DNA of 64,000 nt from Sabethes cyaneus (lineage: Eukaryota > Arthropoda > Insecta > Diptera > Culicidae): positions 156,013,142 through 156,077,141 of the forward strand of contig NC_071354.1 of assembly GCF_943734655.1 (NCBI RefSeq). The letters are read 5' to 3'. The position numbers and the translations under genes are program-made. Below, one piece after another: positions 22,736 through 33,320 of the stretch (its first letter is position 1; the number at the start of each line of letters is the position of its first letter). A model generated the notes under the pieces. The model ran no database searches. It was not told the origin of the DNA and saw nothing but the letters and a program-made list of their open reading frames with translations.

Positions 22736-23580
22736 AGGTTTACTTTATTTTGCTACTGCATACACATGCATACTGCTGTACATACATACATGCACACAAG
22801 CTTACATATATAGACACAGAGCCGCAGGAATGGGACATTCCGGAAAAGGGCAGATGGACCCACGATTGACAACGAATATCTCAAATTGGGTTGAAAAATA
22901 GCATGGTAATGTCAATTTCCACCTGACATGGTTTTTATCTGGTCACGTTTGTTACAGGAAGTATCTTCACCGTTTTTTCATGTGATTAACAGTTTTATAA
23001 CGGTTTCATGAATATTTTAGTTTAATTAACTTTTGAACGAAACGTCCGATTTTTAATAACTGGGTTTCATTTGATAGATATAAACCCTACTTATCAAATA
23101 ATAATAAATTGTAGAATGTTTCTCTTTAAATTCATATTTATATGTAATAAAGATATGTTTTAAACACTCTTTTTCACATTCTCTAATTCTCGCTGAATCG
23201 GGGCCACTACTGACACGAAGTGTTCAAATATTGGAACTTTTGCTGAAATTTTTACCCAAAAATTTTCTGATGCTTACAAAAGAACACTGAATAATAAAGC
23301 ATTGATAAGCTGCAGACGTCGTGTGGCATAAAATGTCGCCCGTGACCAGAAAATTTATTTCCGCCATTTGTTGGTCATCCGCAACGGCGAAAAATTCAAC
23401 TTTTCCCTCGTTGCCTGTGTCATTATGGTGTTAATTGGGTAAGAAAATATAATAAACTCTTCGCTCGTTGTGTGGCCCTTGAAAGGACCGATTGTTTGAT
23501 TATCATAACTCTAGCTTGCAATAAACTTGCACTAACGCACTTAACGTAATTTTTTTCTCGGTAAATTGGAGTACCGATAA
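22736..23580. other. Unassigned, with a short inverted repeat match at 23190-23260
   Basis: 23190-23260 ('ggccactactgacacgaagtg…ttggaactttt') is the reverse complement of part of the dispersed repeat at 26270-26320. Otherwise nothing recognised. Confidence 0.5.
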
Positions 23581-23589
23581 CCGCAAACC

Positions 23590-23692
23590 AGGCACGGCTT
23601 GTTGCAACGAACCAACCAGAAAGCCTCAGCAGCTATGCGATTGACAAAGCCGTTCATGTATGGTCATGCATGAGTCACGATGAAATACCAGT
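23590..23692 (-). pseudogene. Histone H2B pseudogene fragment
   Basis: Read on the minus strand, pieces spell TGISS, then MNGFVN and RIAAEAF, matching the H2B order TGISS, IMNSFVNDIFERIAAEAS. There are stops and small deletions (for example the DIFE residues are lost). It lies immediately downstream of, and in the same orientation as, the H2A fragment. In functional insect histone clusters H2A and H2B usually lie side by side in opposite orientation. Not functional. Confidence 0.65.
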
Positions 23693-23934
23693 CCAGGTGG
23701 ATAGCTGCAATTGTCGTGAGATAACTCTGGTCTTTTTGTTGTCGCGAGCAGCATTTCCTGCCAACTCAAGTACTTCCGCAGCTAATTATTCCATGACGGC
23801 AGCCAGCTCCAACTTCAATAGTTTCCTTTCCACTGCAGCCGATGAATATGACCGACCGGGAGCTACAGACGTGCACGACTCGAGCGTGACTTTCGCTTGC
23901 CCTTGATGCTTCCTCCTTTGTCGCATCCAGACAT
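23693..23934 (-). pseudogene. Histone H2A pseudogene
   Basis: The minus strand starts ATG at 23934 and reads MSGCDKGGSIKGKRKSRSSR, close to the H2A tail MSGRGKGGKVKGKAKSRSSR. It then meets a stop (ARL followed by TAG). After a deletion of the core, LAAVMEY, LAAEVLELAGNAARDNKKTR and VISRQLQL follow, which are the H2A helix and acidic-patch segments. The region between RKGNY and LAAVMEY is shortened and the C-terminal tail is replaced by H2B sequence at about 23692. It is a decayed gene copy, not a processed full-length one. Confidence 0.85.
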
Positions 23935-24655
23935 GCCAATAAGATGTTGGCAGTAGCTCAACTAGCGTTTGAACAATGCTGTTCGTCGGCTTACCTCGTG
24001 TTATATACTAGAGCAAGCGACAAGAATCGGTCCCTCCTATTTTTCATGGGTCGTCATTCCATCATCTACGTTAAACAAACTGGAGCATTTCAATATCAGT
24101 CTGAACAAAGGAGCAAAGTTAACAGTGAACCGTTCACCTTTTCCTGTCAAAGAAAAATTACACTATACGTATTACTGTAGCATTGGTGATGGATAGATTT
24201 GTGTTGCTAAAGAAAACCGAGAGGAAAGCCCTTAGTTCCAAGTTTTTTAAGTTTTATCAATTACCGAAAACCGTTCTTTTAAGAACGAACAAATTCTTAG
24301 TTTAATGCTATTTTATTTTCAGTCTGAGCTCGTGTTGTGCTCGTGTTGATCAGTGAGCTGTTCACCTTTTGCTGCCAAAGAGGAATTACGCTACGTGGTA
24401 CTGCAATTGTACCCGTTTATGGATCCACCATTGCCAAAGGTGGTCTACTGCCGAACAGCCAAGCCGTTCCGATCTGTTACTTAAGAAAATAGAGAAGAAA
24501 GCTTACTAAATTTCCAACAGATTAGTAGCATTGATTTCGCGGCAGCTGAACTGTTGGATTTAGCTATAGGCAACGCAAATTGTTGTGACGACGAGAAGAC
24601 TAGTATCTTCCCCAGCTAGCAGTCCATATCGACGGAGAAATTTCTAACAGTTCAA
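23935..24655. other. Unassigned; possible duplicated upstream region of the histone pseudogene
   Basis: Two diverged copies of 'gtgaaccgttcaccttttcctgtcaaag' (about 24125 and 24350) lie upstream of the H2A start in minus-strand terms. They may be old promoter duplicates; that is inference. No coding recognised. Confidence 0.35.
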
Positions 24656-24656
24656 T

Positions 24657-25938
24657 ATCAATTTCTTCTTCTTCTGCTTCTTCTTCTTCTTCAGCAGCAT
24701 AGAGCCGGGGTGGCTCGTGCTGTTTCAAGCACTCGTCTCCATTCAACTCGGTCTTGGGCCACTCGTCGCCAATTTCCTAGTCGTCTCAGAAGTCGCAAAT
24801 CGCTTTCGACCTGGTCGAGCCATCGTGCACGTTGGGCCCCCCTGTTCCTGGTGCCGGTGGGGTTGTTGAAGAGGACTGTTTTCGTCGCACTGTTGTCCGG
24901 CATCCTTACGACGTGTCCGGCTCACCGTAGCCTGCTAACTTTCGCTAGATGTACGATGGGAGTCTCTCCAAGCAGTGCCTGTAGCTCGTGATTCATACGC
25001 CTCCGCCACTCTCCCCTTTCAGTTTGTACTCCGCCAAATATCGTCTGCAGCACTTTCCGCTCAAACACGGCAAGGGCGCGTATGTCCTCCGTAAGCAGCG
25101 TCACGGCTTCAAGTCCATAAAGAACTACCGGTCTAATAATGGTTTTGTACATTGTTAGCTTCGTGCGGCGGCGTATGCTTCCTGATCGTAGCGTTTTACG
25201 AAGGGCAAAGTAGGCCCGATTTCCCGCTTGGATGCGTCGCTGGATCTCCTTACTAGTTGTCCGCGGTCACCAGCGATCCCAAATACACGAACTCCTCTAC
25301 CACTTCTAGTTCGTCGCCGTCAACGGTTACCGTCCGTGGGAGGCGCGCATTTGTTTCCTTTGAGCCTCTTCCTTTCATGTATTTGGTCTTCGACGCATTT
25401 ATTTTTAGACCAATTCTCCTAAACTCCGCTTTCAGTCTGGCGTAGATTGCCTCCGCCATCGCAAAGTTCCTGGCGATGATATCGAAGTCATCTGCAAAGC
25501 CTAGAAGTTGGCTACTCTTGGTAAAAATCGTGCCTCTCGTTTCAATACCCGCTCATGGGATCACCCCCTCAAGAGCGATGTTGAACAGCATGCAGGATAG
25601 ACCGTCACCTTGTCTCAACCCTCGTCGCGTCTCGAAGGGACTCGAGAGTGTCCCATAGATGCGTACGGAACACATCACTCGATCCAATGTAGCTCTGATC
25701 AGTCGCGTCAGTTTGTCCGGAAAACCGTATTCGTGCATTATCTGCCATAGCTTGTCTCGATCGACTGTATCGTATGCTGCTTTGGAATCAATAAAGATGT
25801 GATGCGTGGGCACGTTGTACTCCCGACATTTCTGCAAGATCTGTCGGATAGTAAAAATTTGGTCCGTAGTTGCACGAGCCCCCATGAAACCCGTCTGATA
25901 ATTCCCTACAAAACCTTGTGCTATCGGTGACAGCCGGC
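24657..25938 (-). pseudogene. RTE-like reverse transcriptase, 5'-truncated but well preserved
   Basis: Minus-strand blocks in order: GARATTDQIFTIRQILQK, IFIDSKAAYDTVDRDKL (motif A), TRRGLRQGDGLSCMLFNIAL (motif B), then after one in-frame TGA at about 25556 LLGFADDFDIIA (motif C, catalytic Asp pair), GLKINASKTKYMKGRGSKE, VEEFVYLGSLVT, then a short deletion, then MYKTIIRPVVLYGLEAVTLL, FERKVLQTIFGG, RWLDQVESDLRLL and a stop at 24691. A (GAA)n-type tail (24661-24697 on the plus strand as TTC repeats) follows the stop directly, typical of RTE 3' ends. Only the stop, a small deletion and truncation at RLSPIAQGFVG separate it from an intact RT. It is the least decayed of the RTE copies in this window. 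Confidence 0.85.
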
Positions 25939-25959
25939 GTAATTTTTTCTCAGCTTTCC

Positions 25960-26345
25960 GATGGTGGCCTTAAAATTAAAATCGGTTTGGGAGATCATGG
26001 TGAAAACGACGCTTTTGTGATAAAATCCAATATGGCCGCCAAAAATTTTTTCACTCCGTTTGAAAGCCCTGTTCTTCTTCTTTATAGAACCGGACCAATT
26101 GTTAGTTGTTTAATGGCAAATTTATGACATATCACATGATATAGATGTCAAGGTTTGCTCAACATTCAGCTTTTTTTAACCTGTTAGGCCCCTTGGCGAA
26201 CGAGGGGTCCACTAGTTCGAGGTATCAAAAGTGTAATTCTTATTTTTCAACCATTTTCAACCAATTAAGCGCAAAAGTTCCAATAGTTGAGGACCTCGTG
26301 TCAGTAGTGGCCCCGTTTCAGCTAGAATTACTCTTATGTAACTTT
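25960..26345 (+). repeat. Dispersed repeat family B, uninterrupted copy
   Basis: Shares with 53370-53790 the words 'atatcacatgatata', 'gaggggtccact', 'gaggta', 'agtgtaat', 'caaccattttcaaccaat' and 'agttccaata'. A decayed copy lies at 46530-46820 and a short reverse piece at 23190-23260. This copy has the empty site of the MITE at 53397-53584. Confidence 0.75.
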
Positions 26346-26514
26346 CAAACTACAATTCCAATCATCATCAAATTCGGAAGTTAGGGTTTTAAAAGACTTT
26401 GCTTTCAATGGCATTCAATTTAGTTCAAATCAATTTAAGGACCCCCGTGTACAAAGTTCGGAAGCCATCGTACTAAACTGAGAAACAGAACACGGTGAAT
26501 TCTAAAATTTGCGC

Positions 26515-26689
26515 AAGGAAGATACACAGAAAGTGGCTCACAAAACCGATATGCATTGTGGTGGATGATAAAACTTGCATCAAGGCGGACACCAGACAAA
26601 CGAATTTCTACAACTTCCTCCTTTATGCTCTCGGGAATTGCAACTTAGAGAAGGGAACATAGTATTGCTATCCTGGCATTTGTCTGTTG
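26515..26689 (+). pseudogene. Mariner-family transposase fragment (plus strand)
   Basis: The frame from about 26530 reads WLTKPICIVVDDKTCIKADT followed by RQTNFYNF. It resembles the LTKP.CVVMDDETYVKADFRQ block of mosquito mariner/ITmD37E transposases, with the first catalytic Asp (VVDD). Downstream only traces remain ('tggca.ttgtctgttg', cf. WQAICSCG). Short and dead. Confidence 0.6.
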
Positions 26690-26865
26690 TCGACCTTGAG
26701 TAGATTTCATTATCCATCACAATGCAGTACGGTTTGTGAGATACTTCCCGTACAGCTTCTTGACGCGAGTTTTAGCCACCGTGTTGTGGTTGGCATTCCG
26801 GTTCGGTGCCTTTCGAACTTTGTGCTCCTAAAACTTTAACTCTTTATAAAGCTGCTTCTCTAACA
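26690..26865 (-). pseudogene. Mariner-family transposase fragment (minus strand, head-to-head)
   Basis: The minus strand reads RKAPNRNANHNTVAKTRVKK then LYGKYLTN, and after a frameshift HKPYCIVMDNEIYS. This is the same block as in the plus-strand neighbour, with the upstream K/R-rich linker added. The two fragments share the 'ctcacaaa.cg.at.gcattgtg' core in opposite orientation. Confidence 0.6.
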
Positions 26866-28402
26866 ATATCGTTTTAATGATTCACCTACTAAATGGATTT
26901 TGGTAACATCTGGCAACATTCCGCTGAATTCGTAAAAATGGTTTTGGGTGCTACTTTTATGAAAACACACCATGACTCCATGACGTCGAAAGTAAATTTG
27001 GTTTAAGTTCGTAGAAGAACAATCGGTTTGATAAATTTTTTTAATGGTAACATTCTATTTACGGTCTCTTGCGATGGATTACACAGATTTATCCTGGACA
27101 TTGGCACTAATATTTGAAAAATGTTGTCCCCAATTTTTGTGGCCTTAGGAGATTTGTGAAGCTGTGGTAAACATATTGCCATCAACGTTATGCGGCAAAT
27201 GGGCAGTGCCAACTATATTGCTTCCAAATACCAAATTTTGCAAATTTTTCAGATATTAGGTTAATAAGGCAAGTGGGACCTATCCTCATTCTCCCTAGAC
27301 TCTTTTCATGTAAATCGATAGTTCTTTTTATCATTAAATCTTCAAGTGAAACCAGTGAAGAGTTTCTGCGCTGCAAGAATTTGAAAATAATCACAGGTGT
27401 AGATTACACAGTCTAATCAACCATAACTATGCAGTTTTTAGGTCCCACTTGCCCTGGGGTACCTTGCTGCAGGTGTTTTCATGCAAAATTTTAAATGATG
27501 GTCTGTAAGTGTGAATTACATATAAAGTAGGGGTACCTGGGTTAATAAGCCTCGTAGAGGTAAAATGTACCTTTTTCGTTTGTCAGCTAAATAGTATTTT
27601 AAAAACAAAAAAGTAATCATGTCAGTTAAATCAATATTTGTTTTGACACATCTATCTAACAATTGTGTCAATGTCAATGTGTCAATTTGACACATCTATC
27701 TAACAAGAAAACGCAAATAATAGTAAAATTGAGATTTTGATTTGATGTTCAAATCAGTTTAGTTCATATTTGTATACCTTCAATACTGGATTTTTTCGAA
27801 CTGAAATACTTCAGTACCAAAAAATTTATTGTGCAAACTAACTGAGTGGGGTAACGGCTGATACTCTCGCGTGACTTTGAAATAATGTTGCATGTTAAAA
27901 TGATGTTGAATATTGAATAAGGCTTTTCGCGGAGCTTTTTCTTAGAAATCATTTTTCTCAGAGTGATATGTCTTTTAGTTTGTGAATTAACTTTCATATC
28001 GCAAAAAAACCCTACTCGGCTTTTGTCAACCTGAAAACCTCCTGGCGCCAAAAGCGTTGGTGGTAGGCAGTACTCTCTCTAGTGATTCGATTTACGGAAT
28101 GTGTCAGTCAGAAATTTATTATATTTCACCACGCTGGAATTCCTTCCGGCACGGCGGCGGTGGCGCCCTGCGGAACACATTCTACGCCAGGTGGCGAAAT
28201 TCCTGTTCGAAAAAATATGACAGCATATCATGGTACCACTTCTGTTTAAGTATTTTGTTGGTATAGCAGCGACGACGACGATTCCACTCCCCGAAATTGA
28301 TGCGCGTAATTTGATGCTTGGAAATTTATGCGATGCAACGTTTTCGCTATTATCGTTTTGTTTTTTCATAGGCTAGAAGAGGTTTTTTTTCATCCGGCTC
28401 AC
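26866..28402. other. Intronic or intergenic DNA downstream of SCYL2 exon
   Basis: If the SCYL2 gene continues on the minus strand this is its next intron. It has a 13-bp inverted pair (ggcaagtgggacc at about 27268 and its complement at 27441) and a direct repeat 'ttgacacatctatctaaca' at about 27652 and 27687. I looked here for the expected kinase-like exon following the one at 28403 and did not find it. Confidence 0.5.
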
Positions 28403-28501
28403 CTGGTATGCTAACACATTCGCTAGGCTGGCGATGACTGGTTCGGCGGCAAACGAGAGGGTTTCCGAGCTCTCCTCGACGGTATGCATTATTTGCAGGA
28501 T
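28403..28501 (-). CDS. SCYL2: SCYL2 homologue, internal exon
   Basis: SCYL2 is a catalytically weak SCY1-family pseudokinase that binds clathrin and works in endosome/trans-Golgi traffic (family knowledge). This 99-bp phase-0 exon encodes 33 residues, including ILQIMHTVEESSETLSFAAE and PVIASLANVLAYQ. Human SCYL2 has a matching block, HP-x-ILTVQH..EES..-LAF-x-EPVFASLANVLG, in the N-terminal lobe of the kinase-like domain. The acceptor is a strong pyrimidine tract ending CCACAG before ATC; the donor after CAG is GTGAGC. It follows the exon at 29082-29207 across a 580-bp intron with matching phase, and the two join as …RFRHPK / ILQIMH…. Later exons were not found and may lie outside the window. 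Confidence 0.8.
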
Positions 28502-29081
28502 CTGTGGATGGTACGGGAAAGCGAAAAGAAAAAAAATGTAGAAAACAGCCACATAAGTAAGAAACGTGATGAAATTAAACGCAAACCAGAACAAAATTAA
28601 AATCTGATTAAATGTCGTTTAGAGAAGGCTGTTGGAGGAAGTAAAACGGTAAAACATATTTAAAACTATAGGACTGTAATTTCATCCCTGCTAGTTTAGG
28701 CCTTTCTGATGAAATAGGATAAAGCTATACCTAGTAGAAATTATTATCCTGCAACTTTTTGCCTTTGCGGTGCAAGTGTTTATGATTTCACTCTGTTCCG
28801 ATGTCAGCAGACTGAAGTAACAGTTTGTATTTTATTTCTCGCAGAGCGCGTGAAACTACTGGGAATTATTTCCACGAAAAACTAATGGGAGTTGTGGATT
28901 TTAATTCGTTTCCGGCTTAGGCTTATCCGATTTAAAGTTTTCCCGCTCGTTGTGGGCTTAGGAAATGGAATTCTTTTACCTTAATTGGATTGTACGAAAT
29001 TTTATAAGCGAAATGAAACTCATCTTGAGTACAGTTTATTTCTGTAAGGTTAAATCTAGACCGTTGAGGACTTTAACTTAC

Positions 29082-29207
29082 CTTCGGATGTCGAAAACGT
29101 TCCAGCTGCTTAACGGAAGCCCGCAGGATCTCCGTAACCATGTCTTTCCGCTTGGGTTTGTGTAATTTCTCTGCGGTACGTTTCTCAAACACAAATATTG
29201 AACATTC
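29082..29207 (-). CDS. SCYL2: SCYL2 homologue, internal exon (upstream of 28403-28501)
   Basis: A 126-bp phase-0 exon of 42 codons: ECSIFVFEKRTAEKLHKPKR, then KDMVTEILRASVKQLERFRH, then PK. The family has (Q)EASIFVFEKK, a charged stretch, and L..GVQQLT.LRHPR at this place, including the conserved FVFEK strand where ordinary kinases have the ATP-binding Lys. The acceptor is TTCCAG before GAA and the donor is GTAAGT after AAG. Codons are conserved although the flanks are AT-rich and full of repeats, which supports a live gene. The first exon (with the GNPVTREYE-type start) was not found on the minus strand upstream. Confidence 0.85.
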
Positions 29208-30225
29208 CTGGAAGTGAAAAACAAAGCAAAAATATGTTCATCAACTTTGCGGTCTTGCTTTGTGCCGGGGAAGGTAATTAGTTTTGTATGCTTGGTGAAT
29301 AATTGAAACCTGTCGGTAGAGACACAGAGGGGAGGACAGAGACCGTTGATTGATAGTTGGTGTGATAGGTTCTTTCATATACCAATCAATAAATATAATT
29401 CCCTCTGTTGTGATTGTGTTTAAGTTATTTTTTTATGGGGAGTGTTGTGTGTGATAAATTGCTGTCTAAAGGGATTTATTGGTTGTTTGATAATTTGACC
29501 TCGGAAACCTGCAATTAGTAACATAATCTGTAGGATTAATCATTTGCAAAATATTACGCTGCGCTATCCAATTGAAAAATCGGTGTTATTTATGGATGCA
29601 CTATCGCATTTCGTTGAAACCAACAATTTCATCAGAATGCGATTGGTGGAAGAATAAATGGGAAATGATATAATTTTGAAATTAACCGTAACTCAAACTC
29701 CACAGATTGCCAGAAAAAAATGCGAGTTTAGGATTCACCCACTCTTTATTTTTTAATTTTTCGATTTTTTCAATTTCAGCTGAGTTTTTGCGCGAAGAAT
29801 TTTTATCGTAGATTTATAAAAAAAACGAAAGCTACGTTTCTAAACGCAGAAGTCCGCTGTTTTTAATTTAATCGTTCAATATCTTTGCGATAAGTAACTA
29901 TGGGGTTGAGGAGCCACCTAGTCATACATAATCCCGATTCACACTTTTTTCGAGTTTTTAAAGGAATTATATCCACAAGTACTCAAGTTTTTGGTTGAAA
30001 ATAACTGGATATAACATTGATTTTAGCATAATACATTGCTTTCTTAGCGGAAAGAAACTGCTGGTTAACGAAATTTGTTTAGTTTCGTCCAGCTAATATA
30101 GGGCATAGTTTCATTTTTGATTATTGCTGCCGCGTTTGTAGAAAATATATTTGTTATGTAGTAAACAAATGTATTACCTTGCTATATATATGAAGCAATT
30201 TGTAATTTCTGTTTTAAATGAAGTA
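29208..30225. other. Likely SCYL2 upstream intron; unassigned
   Basis: AT-rich DNA without recognisable coding. If SCYL2 is intact, its upstream intron starts here and must be longer than this stretch. Confidence 0.4.
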
Positions 30226-30330
30226 CACTCAACCCCCGCTAATATGAAAAACACCTTGTTCAGATTAGGCGAATTCACTTTTAATTTGAATAGTTGGTAA
30301 CTCTATTCATTTCCACATACGCACAAGGCG
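30226..30330. mobile_element. Relic of the CAGTGGACCCCCG MITE family
   Basis: 'ctcaacccccgctaatatgaa', then 'cttttaatttgaatagttggtaac' parallel the left end of the 405-bp MITE at 8536 ('tggacccccgttcgtttgaa', 'ttttaatttgaacaactggtaac'). Incomplete. Confidence 0.5.
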
Positions 30331-30419
30331 CGCACCCTATGAACTTGTTGTTTTGATTTGACGAAAACAAAGGTTTTGAAAACATTTCGAATTTGCGCGA
30401 ATTCTGAATGTTTGGAAAT

Positions 30420-30670
30420 AAAAAGAAAACTTATCCAATTTAATTCTGCTATGTATGTATATTTTATTCTTGATAGATACGTATTTCGCCTACGGCTTGC
30501 AGGCTTCCTCATTGTCTGTTTTCAAACTACAGTGAGGAAGCCTGCAAGTCGTAGGCGAAATACGTATCTGTCAAGAATAAAATATACATAGTAGAATTAA
30601 ATTGGATAAGTTTCTTTTTTATTTAATTTCCAGGTTTCATATTCTACTAAGGCGTTCCAAAAACTTCAGT
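30420..30670. mobile_element. Terminal cassette with inverted partner (Penelope-like?)
   Basis: 30420-30513 and 30530-30622 are inverted copies of the cassette's proximal part ('ttaattctactatgtatattttattcttgacagatacgta…'), separated by about 16 bp. The right copy continues into the distal part (…ggtttcatattctactaaggcgttccaaaaacttcag). Compare 16365-16495 and 57221-57370. The inverted arrangement recalls inverted duplications seen at Penelope-like insertions (inference). Confidence 0.6.
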
Positions 30671-30839
30671 CAATCGTCAATTAGCTAACGTCCTCGGCAC
30701 ATTAATAGTTTTTTGTTACACTGTCTATTAATTATTTCACACTTGACAGAAACACAAGCAGAAAACATGTAAACAACTGCATACAACTAATCGTAAAGCA
30801 ACAAATTAAATGCCCAAACACCTATTTTCGGATTAGATA

Positions 30840-31260
30840 GTCAGTAATTTTTCCTCACTTTGAAAATTGCTACTTCATGTCACATGCATGAATGGAATTT
30901 CCCCTTTTTGTATAAAGCATCAGTTTTGCATAAATTCATGCAGTTTATGGATACAATCGGATGAAAGATGGGTTTGGTCGCTCACTTCTTCATACCTGTT
31001 CACTTTCAGGACATCAAATTGGACTAGATTTATCACGGTCCTAAGAAATCTTGTTGGGATGAGGATACTTAACACTGTTTCTGGTGCACTTCCCTTATAC
31101 AGACATCAATTTGGTCAGCGCTTATGCCGATCCTAAGAAATTTTGTGACGACGAGAGGACTTTACCACATTTCCTGGTGTACTCCCCAAGCTCAGATCTC
31201 AAATTAGTATAACTCTGAACGTCGTAAACAAACTTCTACCTGTTGGAAGAAGGGTCAATA
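30840..31260. repeat. Dispersed repeat, copy 2 (partner at 2180-2710)
   Basis: Same block order as the first copy: 'tttgaaaattgct', then 'caggacatcaaattggac', then 'ctaagaaat.ttgt', then 'ctggtgtactccccaagc', then 'cttctacctgtt'. No coding recognised. Confidence 0.6.
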
Positions 31261-31369
31261 AAACCCTACCGTTTCACACTACTACCGGGAAGATCACGCC
31301 CTGAACCGGCTATACTTGCCATCGGACCTTAGTATGTTACACATTTTACTGCCGAATTGTAAAAGAGCT

Positions 31370-32365
31370 CAACATATCGTTAGTGAAGCTCGGACATGAA
31401 GAATGTGAAGTTGGCGTTGTGGCTGGCAAACACCGGAAATCACTCGGGCATACGCGCGAAAACTTGCGAAAGAAGCACGTGACTCCGATCGTGCAAATGG
31501 TGAAGAAGTCAAAAAGGATGTAGTAGTACTGGCTGTGAATATGCAGAACGTTTTTTTGAATATCAAATATAAATAACAGTTTTAATAAACAATATGTTAC
31601 CACAGGTCATCCAGTTACCCCGGCTTGATGGACCCAAGACAGTTGTATTCGCGCAACGTCTTTTCGTGTTTAACGAAACCTTTGCACCGGTTGGGAAATA
31701 TGCAAAAACCCACCCAGTGATAGCTTACCTGTGAGTTGCAGGAAGATCGGTAAACGACATTCTTAGCTGTTTCCACCAAATAGTTGAGCGCCTTAGTAGT
31801 CTACGCAAAATTATATTTTGGCTAGACAATTGCTCGGCTCAAAAGAAAAATTAGGGGCTTTTCCTTCTTCTGGTGTTGCTAGTGAATTCTCCGTCAATCC
31901 AGGTGAAAGAGATAGTTTTTTGAGCCTGGCCACACTTTTATGGCAGCAGACTCTTTTCACACTGCAGTGTAAAAAGCTATACGTCAGAACCCTCCCGTAA
32001 CATTTCCCGATTTCGTTGAATGTGTTTCCAAATCAAAGCAAAAAGTCGATATGCAAGTGTCTAATTTCCTTCAACCATTGCTCAGTGTGGGGAATATATT
32101 TTAAACAAATGCAAAAACCGACTTTACAACGACAATAGTAGATGGCTCATTGTAGGTAAAGGTTGTATGGATCTACAGTACAGCAGTTCCATCGGTGATG
32201 GCACAAAACTTCGAATCATTGCTTTGTTTTCGAAGAAACAATTGAAGATAATTACCGCTATGGAATTTAATGTGTTAAATTCACTGAACTTTCAGACTAA
32301 TCCAGTCGGTTTAGACATTGTCCGACAAAATTCGTTACTAAAAGTAATTCTACCTCTGATTGAGT
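31370..32365 (+). pseudogene. DDE-like transposon ORF pseudogene (LDNCSAQ family)
   Basis: Pieces in shifted frames: LGHEECEVC (cysteine-rich part), ARKLAKEARDSDRANGEEVK, DVVVLAVNMQNV, then after a stop VIQLPRLDGPKTVVFAQRLF and VFNETFAPVGK, and near 31815 IIFWLDNCSAQKKN. The order HEECEVC, VDMQKV.LPRLPG.KT, FNETFAP.G, LDNCSAQNKNW recurs in uncharacterised transposon proteins of insects and other animals that I recall. The LDN motif looks like a catalytic Asp site. At least four stops or frameshifts. I cannot name the superfamily. Confidence 0.65.
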
Positions 32366-32510
32366 AAGAACAGAAACAATTTTGGGAATACATACCCGTA
32401 ACGAATAACAATTCGTGAATAATAGCAATAAATATTATGTACTTAAATTAGATTACTTGATTGAGTATTATTTGCTTTTAAAATAAATAAACAGTCATTC
32501 GAATAAGTCA

Positions 32511-32617
32511 CCCAAGTAGCACATTTTTGTCACATTTTGTTTCTGCAACCTATTTATGACTAAAATTGGTGATAAATGAGTTACAGTAACTTAATAAGAT
32601 AGCGTGTGCTACTTGGG
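32511..32617. mobile_element. 107-bp MITE (CCCAAGTAGCAC ends)
   Basis: A perfect 12-bp inverted end, CCCAAGTAGCAC / GTGCTACTTGGG. Length and ends relate it to the 108-bp elements at 6545, 16041 and 45941. Flanks are CA rather than TA. Confidence 0.65.
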
Positions 32618-33260
32618 CAGCTGAATTATAAAAAATGGGATAACAGAATTAGCTATCTTTTCCATAAAGGAAAAGATGGTACTGTTATGTGCTACTTTCA
32701 ATACGAAACCCACACAACTTGGTAAATTTTTGTACTTTGCAGAAAGCAACAGGCCAATTTCAATGTGTTTTTAAAAATTACACCAAAAATAGAATCTAAT
32801 TATTCAGTTAATTCAAAAATGACGAAAATCGATATGGGACTCATTTGTGAGTATGGGCATTATATCCGCAAACGACCTCTAGTTTCAAATATATAATTTC
32901 TTTCGTTAAATCTCTGCTCTTTCCTCGGAAAACCACTTCGTTAGCTTCTTTACAAATCGTTATATCTTTCAAATTTTTCCTAACTCAAGCTTTCCTCTCT
33001 CTGCTTTTATTTGTTTACTTTTGGGTTTTGACATTTATGCTATAACAATGTTCACGCTGCTGCAGGTGCGGTTTGCTAATCCTGGTGTCTGGAAAGTCTG
33101 GTGAAGTCTCCACTACTGAGCCGGACATACAATCTTGTATCTCTAGCACCGCAAATTTAGCGACTGGTCTCCTGAATTCTCCAATCGAAGATTTTACTCA
33201 CGACTGCCTGATTCTGTCGTCCGCTGCGCAATAAACTTCGAATACCACACCACGGATCAA
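32618..33260. other. Unassigned
   Basis: No coding or repeat recognised apart from a pyrimidine-rich stretch around 32900-33010. Confidence 0.4.
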
Positions 33261-33320
33261 GCGGCGTTGTCTATTATCATCTGGCGTTGTCTATTATCAT
33301 CTGGCGTTGTCTATTATCAT
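33261..33320 (+). repeat. Three 20-bp tandem units
   Basis: The unit 'ctggcgttgtctattatcat' occurs three times head to tail; the first has 'gc' for 'ct'. Identical units suggest recent duplication. It abuts the BEL/Pao fragment. Confidence 0.9.
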
